Source of the DNA: an uncultured Oscillospiraceae bacterium
GTDB taxonomy: Bacteria > Bacillota > Clostridia > Oscillospirales > Oscillospiraceae
DNA: 27,596 nucleotides
Direction: 5' to 3'
Assembly: GCA_934675115.1 (NCBI GenBank)
Contig: CAKUPH010000025.1
Location: forward strand, 1 to 27,596
Shown here: positions 7,935 to 16,652 of the stretch, piece by piece
Numbering within the stretch: the first letter of the stretch is position 1
Layout: each line of letters opens with the position of its first letter
Translations under genes and position numbers: made by a program
Notes under the pieces: generated by a model
Told to the model about the DNA's origin: nothing
Database searches by the model: none
What the model saw: the letters and a program-made list of their open reading frames with translations, nothing else

Positions 7935-7981
7935 CCGCGGATCTTATTTTTTCGTCTGTTGGTGGTGTGGGACTGTGGATT

Positions 7982-8776
7982 TTATGCCCGCAGCGCCGCG
8001 TGGAGGGCGGCGATGTCGTCGAATACATAGGTGGGTTTGACCTCGCTGGCCTCCAGATCGGCCAGCGTGCCCTCGCCGGACAGGACAAAGGCCGTGTCGA
8101 TGCCCGCGTTGACGCCGCAGGCGATGTCGGTGTACAGCCGGTCGCCCACCAGCATGGTCTGCTCCTTCGGGTATCCCCATTTTTCCATGGCCAGCAGGGC
8201 CATGGCAGGCTGGGGCTTGCCGATGACCCGGGGCCGCCGCCCGGTGGCCCGGTACAGCATCTCGCACACGCTGCCGCAGTCGGGGACGGAGCCGTACCAC
8301 GTGGGGCACACCCAGTCCGGGTTGGTGGCGATGAAGTCCACCCCCCGATCAAGCAGGATGCAGGCGTCCTCCAGCTTCCGGAACGTCAGCTCCGTGTCAA
8401 AGCCGATGAGCAGGCAGTCCACCTCGTCGCTGAGCCGGTCGGTGATATTGATGCCGCCGTCGGTGAGCTGCTGCCGGAAGGCGGCGGTGCCGAAGGCGTA
8501 GCACAGCCGGTAGGGCGGGCGGTGCTTCAGGTCCTCAATGAGGGCGCTGGTGGAGGTGAGGAAGTCGTCTGGCTCCGCCGGGACCCCCAGCCGGGCCAGC
8601 TTTTCGAGGTACGTCTCCACCGAGCGGGAGGAGTTGTTGGTGAGGAAGAGGTATTTGCCGCCCGTCTCCCGGACGTAGTCCAGAAAGGGCAGCGTGCCGG
8701 GGAACAGCGACTCGTCCAGATAGATGGTGCCGTCCATGTCCAGCAGGAAAAATCGTTTTTGAGAAAGCTCTGCCAT
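7982..8776 (-). CDS. HAD-IIA family phosphatase (NagD-like)
   Basis: Haloacid-dehalogenase superfamily hydrolase, 264 residues, of the NagD/PGP (IIA) type. These enzymes dephosphorylate small phosphometabolites such as nucleotides, glycolate phosphate or glycerol phosphate. Motif I is DMDGTIYL (13-20) with the nucleophile Asp13 and acid Asp15, motif II is TNNSS (46-50), motif III Lys is in IGKP (about 185-188), and motif IV is GDRLYTDI (211-218). The cap between 60 and 180 is of the C2A kind. GGAGG lies six bases before ATG 8776. It has a -10-like box upstream and may be the first gene of a HAD-MFS-GDPD unit. Exact substrate unknown. Confidence 0.9.
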   Translation of the reverse strand: MAELSQKRFFLLDMDGTIYLDESLFPGTLPFLDYVRETGGKYLFLTNNSSRSVETYLEKLARLGVPAEPDDFLTSTSALIEDLKHRPPYRLCYAFGTAAFRQQLTDGGINITDRLSDEVDCLLIGFDTELTFRKLEDACILLDRGVDFIATNPDWVCPTWYGSVPDCGSVCEMLYRATGRRPRVIGKPQPAMALLAMEKWGYPKEQTMLVGDRLYTDIACGVNAGIDTAFVLSGEGTLADLEASEVKPTYVFDDIAALHAALRA

Positions 8777-8805
8777 ATTGGGCCTCCGAAATGCAGTCTG
8801 AGGAC

Positions 8806-8811
8806 ATTATA
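8806..8811 (-). promoter_or_regulatory. Probable -10 box for the HAD phosphatase gene
   Basis: A perfect TATAAT on the minus strand lies about 30 bases before ATG 8776. No good -35 hexamer is found 16-18 bases upstream (GTGCAA is the nearest), so activation or a weak promoter is likely. Confidence 0.5.
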
Positions 8812-8865
8812 GCGGATACCGTCGGAAATTGCACCCCCGAATTGCAAAACAGCGTAAAATCCTGG

Positions 8866-10374
8866 TCAGTTTTTTGTTTTTCGCCGCCGTGGGAGGATGC
8901 CCTGGGCCTGAAGGGCGGCCAGATAGACCACCGTCCCCAGCGCCGCCCCCAGCAGGCAGGCGGGGACGGCGGGTACGCCGCCGTCGGCGCAGCTCCGGGC
9001 GAACAGGTTGGCGCACAGCCCCATGAGCACCGCCGCCAGCAGCGGGCATAGGAACCATTCTGCCAGCCTTGGCCGGAGATGGGCGCACCGCAGCACGGAC
9101 ACGAGGTTCATGGCCATCCCCGCCAGCGACGACAGCACGAACCCCGCCGCGAAGCCCCCGAGCCCCCACCGGGCCACGGTGAAAAAGGTGAACAGGAGCT
9201 GTACCGCGTCGCTGACGATGGCGTTCCGGGCGGCGAGGCCCTGACGGCACACGCCGTTGAGGGCGCCGGACAGCACGGACTGGTAGCAGCTGAGCAGCGT
9301 CCCGACAGCCAGCGGCAGCATCAGCTCCCCCGCCGACGGCTCGTTGAACACCGCCCGGGCGATGCGGGGGCCGAACACCGCCAGCAGCGCCATGGCCGGG
9401 GCCATCAGGCAGGACACGGCGGACAGCGTCCGGTCGAGAAACTGCCGGGCGGCCCCGCCGTCCCCGAGGGCGGTCTGCCGGGCCAGATTGGGGGCCAGCA
9501 CCAGACACAGCGCCCCGATGAAGCCGGTGGGCAGGCTCAGCATGGGCATGGTCATGCCGCACAGTACGCCGAAGGCGGAGATGGCTGCCGACGGCTCCAT
9601 GCCGCCCTCCACCAGCTTCGCGGGGATGAGCACCGCGTTGGCCGAGCCGAGAAAGGTGCCCAGCAGGGACGTGGCCGCCACCGGCAATGCGATGGACAGC
9701 AGTTGGCCCCAGCGGGTGACCTCCCGTGGGGCGGCCCGGCTGCCCGACCGCCACCACCGGCGGAACAGCGCCGTCAGCGCCAGTGCGGAAAACACCTCGC
9801 AGACGACCATCCCCGCCACGATGACGCCCACCGTCTCCTCCCGGCTCCGCCGGGGCAGGAGGAGCAGCAGCCCCAGCACTGCCCCCGTGCGGATGAGCTG
9901 CTCCGCCGTCTCGGTGGCGGCGGGGGGACGGACGAGACCGATGCCATAAAAGCAGTGTTTGTGGAGATTTCCCACCCCGGTGAGCAGCACGCAGGGCACG
10001 AGGAGGATAATGCCCAGCTGGGTGCGGGCGTCCCCCAGCAGATAGACGGAAATGGGGTCGGAGCAGAGAATGAGCACCGCCCCCAGCGGGAGGGCGGCGC
10101 AGAAAAACAGGACGAGGGCGCGGTTTTTCGCCTGCCGCACAGCGCCCCGGTCCCCGAGGGCGGAATACCGGGCGGACAGGGTGGACACCGCCACGGTCAG
10201 GCCGATGGCGGTGAGGGACATAAGGGTGGAGTACACCGGCATGATGAGCTGGTAAAGCCCCATGGTCTCCGCACCCACAAGGCGGGACAGGGCGATGCGG
10301 TAGCCGAAGCCCACCAGCTGGGAGAACAGCCCCACGGCGGTGAGCAGCACGGTGCCGGACAGCAGAGAGGACAA
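8866..10374 (-). CDS. SpoVB-like MOP-superfamily lipid/oligosaccharide flippase
   Basis: Integral membrane protein of 502 residues with about 14 hydrophobic segments. It is of the MviN/SpoVB/MATE (MOP) superfamily that flips lipid-linked cell-wall or polysaccharide precursors. The N-terminus (LLSGTVLLTAVGLFSQLVGF, then YRIALSRLVGAETMGLYQL) and the HKHCFYGIGLVRPPAATETAEQ region near residues 145-165 resemble stage V sporulation protein B, needed for spore cortex synthesis. The role in sporulation is family inference; a general polysaccharide flippase is possible. The start is TTG at 10374, chosen because GGAGG lies eight bases upstream and the N-terminus fits the family. It ends 90 bases before the HAD gene. 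Confidence 0.85.
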   Translation of the reverse strand: MSSLLSGTVLLTAVGLFSQLVGFGYRIALSRLVGAETMGLYQLIMPVYSTLMSLTAIGLTVAVSTLSARYSALGDRGAVRQAKNRALVLFFCAALPLGAVLILCSDPISVYLLGDARTQLGIILLVPCVLLTGVGNLHKHCFYGIGLVRPPAATETAEQLIRTGAVLGLLLLLPRRSREETVGVIVAGMVVCEVFSALALTALFRRWWRSGSRAAPREVTRWGQLLSIALPVAATSLLGTFLGSANAVLIPAKLVEGGMEPSAAISAFGVLCGMTMPMLSLPTGFIGALCLVLAPNLARQTALGDGGAARQFLDRTLSAVSCLMAPAMALLAVFGPRIARAVFNEPSAGELMLPLAVGTLLSCYQSVLSGALNGVCRQGLAARNAIVSDAVQLLFTFFTVARWGLGGFAAGFVLSSLAGMAMNLVSVLRCAHLRPRLAEWFLCPLLAAVLMGLCANLFARSCADGGVPAVPACLLGAALGTVVYLAALQAQGILPRRRKTKN

Positions 10375-10549
10375 GGCGGGAGCCTCCTTTCGGCGCGCGG
10401 CGGCGCGCGCGGATCATGTGCTATCCTATGAACACCGGCGGCCCGCCATGTGGAAAAATCGGCGGGACAGGCCGGGCGCTGCGGCCGGAAAAATAAAAAA
10501 TCATCCGCTTTCCGGAGGGGCAAAGGGCGAAAAATAGGAAAGTTGGCCC

Positions 10550-10578
10550 TTTACAACCGGCGAAATATCTTATACAAT
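10550..10578 (+). promoter_or_regulatory. Promoter of the phosphate butyryltransferase gene
   Basis: TTTACA (10550-10555) and TACAAT (10573-10578) have a 17-base spacer. Transcription would start near 10585, about 50 bases ahead of the ATG. Confidence 0.8.
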
Positions 10579-10579
10579 A

Positions 10580-10595
10580 TTAGTCAGTTAACTAA
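10580..10595. promoter_or_regulatory. Dyad over the ptb transcription start (possible operator)
   Basis: TTAGT (10580-10584) and ACTAA (10591-10595) form an inverted repeat enclosing the palindrome AGTTAACT (10586-10593). Its position just after the -10 box would suit a repressor. No regulator gene is adjacent, so the function is speculative. Confidence 0.35.
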
Positions 10596-10633
10596 AACCG
10601 CTGTTCAATGCTGTTTTTTGGAGGTACGCAATT

Positions 10634-11551
10634 ATGGAACTGAAGAATTTTGACCAGCTCGTCTCCACCGTCAAGGGCATGGACGCCAAGCGCGTGGTGG
10701 CCGTTGCCGCCGCTGCCGACGCCCACGTCATCGAGTCCGTGCTGGAGGCCAAGAACGAAGGCATCGCGCAGCCCATTCTGGTGGGCGACGCCGGTGAAAT
10801 CAAGAAGATCATGGGCACCATGGGTCTGAATCCCTCTGATTTCGACATCGTGGACGCACCGGGCACCCCGGCTGACGCCGCTGTCAAGGCCGTTGAGGTC
10901 ATCAAGGCCGGCGACGCCAACTTCCTGATGAAGGGCATGATCGAGACCACCGACCTGCTCCGCCCCGTGGTGAAGAAGGAGAACGATCTCCGCACTGGCC
11001 GCACCATGAGCCACCTGTCCTTCAACAAGTTCGACGCCTACCACAAGGTCATCGTCAACACCGACGGCGGCATGTGCCCCTATCCCGATCTCCAGAAGAA
11101 GAAGGAGATCCTGATCAATGCCGTCGAGACCTTCCGCACGCTGGGCTACGAGCTGCCCAAGGTCGCAGTGCTGTGCTGCAAGGAGTCTGTTGATCCCAAG
11201 ATGCCCGAGACGCTGGATGCCCGCGCTCTGAAGGAAGCCTGCGAGGCCGGTGAGTTCGGCAAGTGCTTCGTGGAGGGCCCTGTGTCCTACGACATTGCCA
11301 TGAGCAAGGAAATTGCCGCCGAGAAGAAGTTCAACTGCCCTTACTGCGAGGACTTCGACATCCTGCTCCAGCCCAACATCCACGCGGGCAACATCATGGG
11401 CAAGTGCTGGACCGTGTCCTGCCACTCCACCATGGCCGGTATCGTCGTGGGCGCCAAGGTGCCCATCGTGCTGACCAGCCGCGGCTCCTCCCCCAACGAG
11501 AAGTTCCTGTCCATCGCTCTGGCCGGTATGGTCGCCGCCCTGAGCAAGTAA
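10634..11551 (+). CDS. ptb: Phosphate acyltransferase, probably phosphate butyryltransferase
   Basis: Exchanges CoA for phosphate on an acyl-CoA (butyryl-CoA to butyryl phosphate, or a related branched acyl). It is the step before an acyl kinase that makes ATP. The 305 residues match Ptb (about 300) better than single-domain Pta (about 330). Visible family elements are FLMKGMIETTDLLRPV (about 97-112), a DLRTGRTMSH segment, IVNTDGGMCPYPDLQKK in place of the usual TDAAMN, PKVAVLCCKE, EGPVSYDIAMSKE, and GAKVPIVLTSRGSS near the C-terminus. GGAGG lies nine bases before the ATG. It has its own promoter and terminator. No butyrate kinase gene is adjacent, which is unusual, so the acyl specificity is not certain. 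Confidence 0.85.
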   Translation: MELKNFDQLVSTVKGMDAKRVVAVAAAADAHVIESVLEAKNEGIAQPILVGDAGEIKKIMGTMGLNPSDFDIVDAPGTPADAAVKAVEVIKAGDANFLMKGMIETTDLLRPVVKKENDLRTGRTMSHLSFNKFDAYHKVIVNTDGGMCPYPDLQKKKEILINAVETFRTLGYELPKVAVLCCKESVDPKMPETLDARALKEACEAGEFGKCFVEGPVSYDIAMSKEIAAEKKFNCPYCEDFDILLQPNIHAGNIMGKCWTVSCHSTMAGIVVGAKVPIVLTSRGSSPNEKFLSIALAGMVAALSK

Positions 11552-11562
11552 AAAACGCATTC

Positions 11563-11597
11563 AAAAAGCGCTGCCGCAGACGCGGCAGCGCTTTTTT
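11563..11597 (+). terminator. Bidirectional terminator between ptb and dacF
   Basis: A 10-bp perfect GC stem (11568-11577/11582-11591) with a 4-base loop has AAAAA before it and TTTTTT after it, so it can end transcripts of both converging genes. A second hairpin (11596-11602/11609-11615) follows directly. Confidence 0.92.
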
Positions 11598-11674
11598 CGC
11601 CGCTTTGACGGCGAAGCTCTGCGAGGTTTGTCAATGCTTCGTGTGCCGCCCGGAAGTGCGGCGGCGCTTTTCTG

Positions 11675-12832
11675 TTATCCGGCCATGAACAGCTTCCCCA
11701 GCAGATCCCGGAAGATGCCGCCGAGGCTCAGCCGCTCCACCGGCCGGGCGGCGGTGAGGTCGATGGTGTCCCGGAGCTGGCCGTCAACGAACACCTGCAA
11801 TTCGCCCAGCTTCTGCCCCGGCTCCACCGGGGCCTCCACGCTGCCGCACAGGGTCATTTGGGTGGTGACGCTGCCCGCTTCAGATTTTTTTACCAGAATG
11901 ACGCACTCCCGGGCCGTCACCGGCTGGACAGTGTCCTCCCGGCCCAGCAGCACCGGAATGGGCGGGATGGCCTCACTGGGGTAGACGGGCAGCAGCGCGT
12001 AATTGGCGAAGCCGTAGCTTAAGAGCGCCTTGGCGCTGTCGAACCGCTCGTTGGACGTGGGGGCGTGCATCACCGCGGCGATCAGCTCCATGCCGTCCCG
12101 CTCCGCCGTGGCGGACAGGCAGTAGAGGGCGGAGCTGGTGAACCCGGTCTTGAGCCCCGTGGCCCCGTCGTAAAACCGGATGAGCTTGTTGGTGTTGGAC
12201 AGCTGGAACTGCCCGTCCCGCAGGGTGTCCATCCAGATGGTGGTGAACTCCCGGATCTCCGGGTGGTTCAGGATCAGCTCCCGGCTCATGAGGGCGATGT
12301 CATAGGCGCAGGTCAGGTGCCCTGCCGCGGGCAGGCCCGTGCAGTTGAGAAAGCTGGTGTCCTCCATGCCCAGCTCCGCCGCCCGCTGGTTCATCCGGGC
12401 CACGAAGGCCTCCTCGCTGCCAGCCACGTGCTCGGCCAGCGCCACGGCGCAGTCGTTGGCGGACACCACCGCCACCGCCTTCACCATGTCCCGGACGGAC
12501 AGCTGCTCGTTTTCCTTCAGCCAGATCTGGGAGCCGCCCATGGAGATGGCGTGGGGGGAGGCGGTGACCATGTCCTCCCAGCCCAGCTGCCCGGCGTCGA
12601 TGGCCTCCATGACCAGCAGCAGCGTCATCACCTTGGTGACGGAGGCTGGCTCATACCGGGTGTGGGCGTCCTTTTCGTACAGGATCTCCCCCGTCTCCTT
12701 CTCCATGAGGACGGCGGAGGGCGCGGAGATGGTGAGGGCGGCGGAGCCGTCCGCCGGAGCCGCAGCCGCGGAGACCGGGAGACTGGCGGCGGCCAGCAGA
12801 AGGGCCAGCAGGGCCGACTGGATTCGTTTCAT
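11675..12832 (-). CDS. D-alanyl-D-alanine carboxypeptidase (DacF/PBP5 type)
   Basis: Secreted penicillin-binding protein that trims the terminal D-Ala from peptidoglycan stem peptides. The 385-residue protein has a signal peptide (MKRIQ, then a hydrophobic Ala/Leu-rich segment, cleavage probably after SAAAA near 25). The catalytic motifs are S64-V-T-K67, S124-A-N126 and K228-T-G230. A beta-rich C-terminal PBP5_C domain (about residues 295-370) follows. A short hydrophobic/basic end (FRDLLGKLFMAG) may act as the amphipathic membrane anchor. I chose ATG 12832, with GAGG seven bases upstream, over an ATG 24 bases earlier. It could be the sporulation enzyme DacF or the vegetative DacA; sequence alone does not tell. 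Confidence 0.92.
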   Translation of the reverse strand: MKRIQSALLALLLAAASLPVSAAAAPADGSAALTISAPSAVLMEKETGEILYEKDAHTRYEPASVTKVMTLLLVMEAIDAGQLGWEDMVTASPHAISMGGSQIWLKENEQLSVRDMVKAVAVVSANDCAVALAEHVAGSEEAFVARMNQRAAELGMEDTSFLNCTGLPAAGHLTCAYDIALMSRELILNHPEIREFTTIWMDTLRDGQFQLSNTNKLIRFYDGATGLKTGFTSSALYCLSATAERDGMELIAAVMHAPTSNERFDSAKALLSYGFANYALLPVYPSEAIPPIPVLLGREDTVQPVTARECVILVKKSEAGSVTTQMTLCGSVEAPVEPGQKLGELQVFVDGQLRDTIDLTAARPVERLSLGGIFRDLLGKLFMAG

Positions 12833-12966
12833 GGCGTGACCTCGTTTCTGTATCAATGTTCTGAGGTTAGGATGAGAATATTTTCGCCATCCTATACACT
12901 TTTCGCCGCAAATGTGATATGCTGTACGGACGAGAATTTTTGCCTTTGAGAGGAGGAAGCGCCAAT

Positions 12967-15150
12967 ATGACCACTGTGACCCGCGCGGCCTGCCGGGGCT
13001 GCCACGGCGGGTGCATGTACCTGCTGACGGTGGAGGACGGGCGGCTGGTGAAGGCCGTCCCAGACCCTAATGGCCCCCTCAATCACGGACACGCCTGCGT
13101 CAAGGGCCTGTCCATCATCGAGCAGGTCTACCACCCCGACCGGCTCACCGTCCCCCTGCGCCGGACAGGCGAGCGGGGGAGCGGAAAATGGGAAAAAATT
13201 TCATGGGACGAGGCGCTGGACGACATCGCGGAAAAAATGGGCGCTCTCCGGGCAAGCTACGGCCCGGAGTCCCTTGCCATCATCTCGGGCACCGGGCGGC
13301 ACCATCTGTCCCAGTTCTGGCGGTTCGGCAACGTGCTGGAGACACCTAATGCCACCTCCTCCGGGGCGCTCATCTGCCTCGGCCCCCGGAAAAACGCCGG
13401 GGACCTGACGGCGGGCCATTTCGCCGGAGTGGACTACTACGGGGACGTGAAGCCTGCGGGCATTCTGGTCTGGGGAGCCAACCCCGCCGTCAGCGGCGCG
13501 GACGGCGAGCTTCAATGGCACATCAAGGACGCGGCCAGAGCCGGAACCCCTCTCATTGTGGTGGATCCCCAGCCCACGGAGCTTGCCCGTCAGGCGAAGC
13601 TGTGGCTCCGTGTGCGGCCGGGAACGGACGGGGCGCTTGCCCTGTCTATTCTGAACGTCATTTTTGAAGAGGACCTTTACGACCGCGATTTCTGCGAAAA
13701 CTGGTGCCACGGCTTTCCGGAGCTTGTGGAGCGCTGCCGCCAGTGGCCGCCGGAGCGGGCGGAGCGGATCACGTGGGTGGCGGCGGAGGACATCCGCCGG
13801 GCCGCCCGGCTCATCGCGTCCATCAAGCCCCTGTCGCTGGAGTGGGGCTGCGCCATCGAGCAGTCCACAAATTCCTTCCAGACCTGCCGGGCCATCTTTA
13901 TGATCCCCGCCGTCACGGGAAATTATGACGTGCCCGGCGGCTTTGTGGAGTCCAAGGAGATCGCCCCCACGGAGGATCCGCTCTTCGGCCGCCTGCCGCC
14001 GGAAACCGCGGCCAAGGGTCTGTTCGGCGGCTATCCCATGAACGACGGCCGCATGTCGCCCAAGCTGTTCGCCCACCCGTGGCTGGTGCTGGACGCCATG
14101 AAAACGGGAAAGCCCTACAAGATCCGGGGCCTGTTCTCCAACGCCAACAACACCCTCATCTCCGTGCCGGACAGCCGCCATACCTACGAATGTCTTAAAT
14201 GCCTTGACTATTTCGTCTACATGGACTTTTTCATGACGCCCACCGCCCAGCTGGCGGACGTCGTTCTGCCCGCCGCCCTGTGGCCGGAGGTGGACTCCCT
14301 GTTCTGCATGCCGGAGTTCGGCGATCAGGCCATGCTGGCCATGCGGAAGGTCATTCAGGTGGGGGAGTGCCGGTCGGATCAGGACTTCATGCGCCAGCTG
14401 TGCGCCCGCATGGGCCTGGACTACGGCGCGGACAGTCAGGAGGAGCTGCTGAACCGCTCGCTGACCGAAATGGGCCGCCGCCGTCCCGAGTACGCGGAGA
14501 TGACGTGGGATCAATTCAAGGACATGGGCTATCTGGTGCCGGAGCGGACGTACCTGAACTATAAGAAACGGGGGCATTTCGATACGCCCACCGGGAAATT
14601 CGAGCTGTGGTCCACCATTACGGAAAAGGCCGGGGGCGACCCCCTGCCCGACTGGACGGAGGTGCCGGAAAGCCCGGTGAGCCGCCCGGATCTGGCGGAG
14701 CGCTATCCCCTCGTCCTCACCACCGGCGGCCGGATCCAGCAGTATTTTATCTCCAACAACCGGCAGGTGAAGAGCCTGCGCCGCCGGGCCCCCTTCCCCA
14801 TCGTCACCCTCCATCCGGGCACCGCCGCCGCGCTGGGCATCAGCGAAGGCGACTGGGTGTGGATCGAGAACCAGCGGGGCCGGGTGACCCAGAAGGCCCA
14901 TCTGGAGCCGGAGCTTGACCCCCGCGTAGTGAACGCCCAGATGGGCTGGTGGTATCCGGAGGCGGACGCCCCGGGGTACGACTGGGAGGTATCCAACATC
15001 AACGTCCTCACCGCCGGAGCGCCCCCCTGCGACGGGGTGAACGGGGCCTATCAGCTTCGGGCGCTGCTGTGCCGGGTGTACCCCAACCCGGAGGGGCGGG
15101 CCATCGAGGAGCGGTACGCGGCGTGGATGAACGAAAAATCTGAACACTGA
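12967..15150 (+). CDS. Molybdopterin-dependent oxidoreductase, DMSO reductase family, catalytic subunit
   Basis: Large (727 residues) Mo/W-bis-MGD enzyme of the DMSO reductase superfamily; the substrate is unknown. An N-terminal [4Fe-4S] binding set is seen as C9-x2-C12-x3-C16 and C44 in HACVKG. The likely metal ligand is C137 in SSGALICLGPRK, and a C-terminal molydopterin dinucleotide-binding domain starts near residue 580 (LVLTTGGRIQQYFISNN). There is no Tat signal, so it is cytoplasmic. No electron-transfer or membrane subunit is adjacent. GAGGAGG stands ten bases before ATG 12967. A MATE exporter follows after 13 bases, most likely in the same transcript. Acetylene hydratase-like, formate dehydrogenase-like or aromatic hydroxyl-transfer roles are all possible within this family. 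Confidence 0.88.
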   Translation: MTTVTRAACRGCHGGCMYLLTVEDGRLVKAVPDPNGPLNHGHACVKGLSIIEQVYHPDRLTVPLRRTGERGSGKWEKISWDEALDDIAEKMGALRASYGPESLAIISGTGRHHLSQFWRFGNVLETPNATSSGALICLGPRKNAGDLTAGHFAGVDYYGDVKPAGILVWGANPAVSGADGELQWHIKDAARAGTPLIVVDPQPTELARQAKLWLRVRPGTDGALALSILNVIFEEDLYDRDFCENWCHGFPELVERCRQWPPERAERITWVAAEDIRRAARLIASIKPLSLEWGCAIEQSTNSFQTCRAIFMIPAVTGNYDVPGGFVESKEIAPTEDPLFGRLPPETAAKGLFGGYPMNDGRMSPKLFAHPWLVLDAMKTGKPYKIRGLFSNANNTLISVPDSRHTYECLKCLDYFVYMDFFMTPTAQLADVVLPAALWPEVDSLFCMPEFGDQAMLAMRKVIQVGECRSDQDFMRQLCARMGLDYGADSQEELLNRSLTEMGRRRPEYAEMTWDQFKDMGYLVPERTYLNYKKRGHFDTPTGKFELWSTITEKAGGDPLPDWTEVPESPVSRPDLAERYPLVLTTGGRIQQYFISNNRQVKSLRRRAPFPIVTLHPGTAAALGISEGDWVWIENQRGRVTQKAHLEPELDPRVVNAQMGWWYPEADAPGYDWEVSNINVLTAGAPPCDGVNGAYQLRALLCRVYPNPEGRAIEERYAAWMNEKSEH

Positions 15151-15163
15151 CAGGAGCAGAGCA

Positions 15164-16555
15164 ATGACCCTTGTAAACAACAAACAACAGAGACTGCCCG
15201 TACTGTGGCACCTGACGTGGCCCGCCATCATCGAGCAGCTGCTGGGCATGACGGTGTCCTTTGCTGACACCGCCATGGTGGGAGCGTTAGGCTCCGAATC
15301 CACGGCGGCGGTGTCGGTGGTGTCGTCGTCCATTTGGCTCATCGGCGGTATTCTGGCCGGCATCGGCGTGGGCTATTCCGTGCAGGTGGCCAACGCCGTG
15401 GGGGCAGAGGACGACGAAAAGGCCCGGCGAGTCATCCGCCAGAGCGCCCTCGCGGTGATCGTGGTGGGCCTGCTGTCGCTGGCGCTGATGGAAATTCTGG
15501 CTCCCTTCCTGCCCCGGTGGCTGGGGGCGGAGCCGGAGGTCTACCCGCTGGCGGTGAGCTATCTGCGGTTCTACTGCCTTGGGATGCCCTTTTCCGCGGC
15601 GCTGTCGGTGCTGTCCGCCATCCTGCGCTGCACCGGCGACACGAAAACGCCGCTGTTCTTAAATGGCCTTGCCAACGTGCTGAACATCGTGCTGAACTTC
15701 TTCCTCATCTACCACAGCCGGAGCTGGCACGGCCTGTTCATCCCCGGCGCGGGCCTCGGCGTGGCGGGGGCCGCGGCGGCCAGCGCCGCGTCGCTGGCGC
15801 TGGCGGGCGTGCTGGTCATCCGGACGGTGTTCTTCAACCGGGACCGTCCCGTCTCCCTCAGCCGGGAGGAGGACTACCGCCCCGACGGCGAGATCATCCG
15901 AACCGCCGCCCTGCTGGGTCTGCCCTACATCGGCGAACGGGTGACCATCAACATGGGCCAGATCCTTATGACCTCGCTGGTGGCCCATGTGGGCACGGTG
16001 GCGCTGGCCGCCAACCACATCGCCACTACGGCGGAGGGTATGTGCTACCTGCCTGCATACGGCGTGTCCTTCGCCGCCACCGCGCTGGTGGGGCAGGCGG
16101 TGGGAGCCCGAAGCCGGGAGGACGCCCACGCCTATGGCCGCCTGTCCGGCCTGATGGGCTTCTTCATGTGCCTTGGCACGGGGGCGCTGCTGTTCCTGCT
16201 GGCGTTCCCCATCGCCCGCATCTTCACGCCGGATGCCGCCGTCATTGCCGAGACGGCCAAGGTGCTGCGCATCGTGGCCTTTTCCGAGCCGTTCTTCGCC
16301 CTGTCCATCGTGCTGTCCGGCGCCCTCCGGGGGACACGGGACGTGCGTTTCCCCATGGGGGTTGCGCTGGGCTGCATGTGGGGCATCCGGGCCACGCTGG
16401 CCCCGCTGCTCATCTACGTGTTCCACTGGGGGCTGGAGGCCGTGTGGTTCGCCATGGCGCTGGATCTCACCGCCCGGGGCATCCTGTGCGCCCTGCGCTG
16501 GCGCGGCGGAAAGTGGGAGCGCACCGCGGGCCTTGCACAGGCTGCGGAAAACTGA
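15164..16555 (+). CDS. MATE family efflux transporter
   Basis: Cation-coupled multidrug/toxic-compound exporter of 463 residues with twelve predicted helices in two similar halves. Family features are LTWPAIIEQLLGMTVSFADTAMVG at the N-terminus (residues 18-41), LRCTGDTKTPLFLN near 153-166 and a second-half LSGALRGTRDVRFPM near 385-399. The Shine-Dalgarno AGGAG is seven bases before the ATG. It lies 13 bases after the molybdoenzyme gene, so it may export that enzyme's product or a toxic substrate; this is inference from position only. It ends at a strong bidirectional terminator. Confidence 0.92.
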   Translation: MTLVNNKQQRLPVLWHLTWPAIIEQLLGMTVSFADTAMVGALGSESTAAVSVVSSSIWLIGGILAGIGVGYSVQVANAVGAEDDEKARRVIRQSALAVIVVGLLSLALMEILAPFLPRWLGAEPEVYPLAVSYLRFYCLGMPFSAALSVLSAILRCTGDTKTPLFLNGLANVLNIVLNFFLIYHSRSWHGLFIPGAGLGVAGAAAASAASLALAGVLVIRTVFFNRDRPVSLSREEDYRPDGEIIRTAALLGLPYIGERVTINMGQILMTSLVAHVGTVALAANHIATTAEGMCYLPAYGVSFAATALVGQAVGARSREDAHAYGRLSGLMGFFMCLGTGALLFLLAFPIARIFTPDAAVIAETAKVLRIVAFSEPFFALSIVLSGALRGTRDVRFPMGVALGCMWGIRATLAPLLIYVFHWGLEAVWFAMALDLTARGILCALRWRGGKWERTAGLAQAAEN

Positions 16556-16566
16556 GCAAAAATACG

Positions 16567-16607
16567 AAAAAGCAGGCCGTTTCTGTTGAAAACGGCCTGC
16601 TTTTTTT
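16567..16607 (+). terminator. Bidirectional terminator between the MATE and flavoenzyme genes
   Basis: An 11-bp stem (16572-16582/16590-16600) with a 7-base loop is bordered by an A-run and by TTTTTTT. Converging genes on both sides (stops at 16555 and 16653) can both use it. Confidence 0.92.
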
Positions 16608-16652
16608 CTGCTTTTTCAGCGCATTTTTCGCCGGGATCGAAGGGGTTTGTCC

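Noticed and set aside
4458..8030. Plus-strand open frame of 1190 codons
   Set aside because: It runs antisense to four well-supported genes. The translation is rich in His, Gly and Val, with no domain, and its length is explained by high GC at codon third positions.
13375..13377. Selenocysteine as the metal ligand in the molybdoenzyme
   Set aside because: The ligand position is an ordinary TGC cysteine codon and the frame has no internal TGA.
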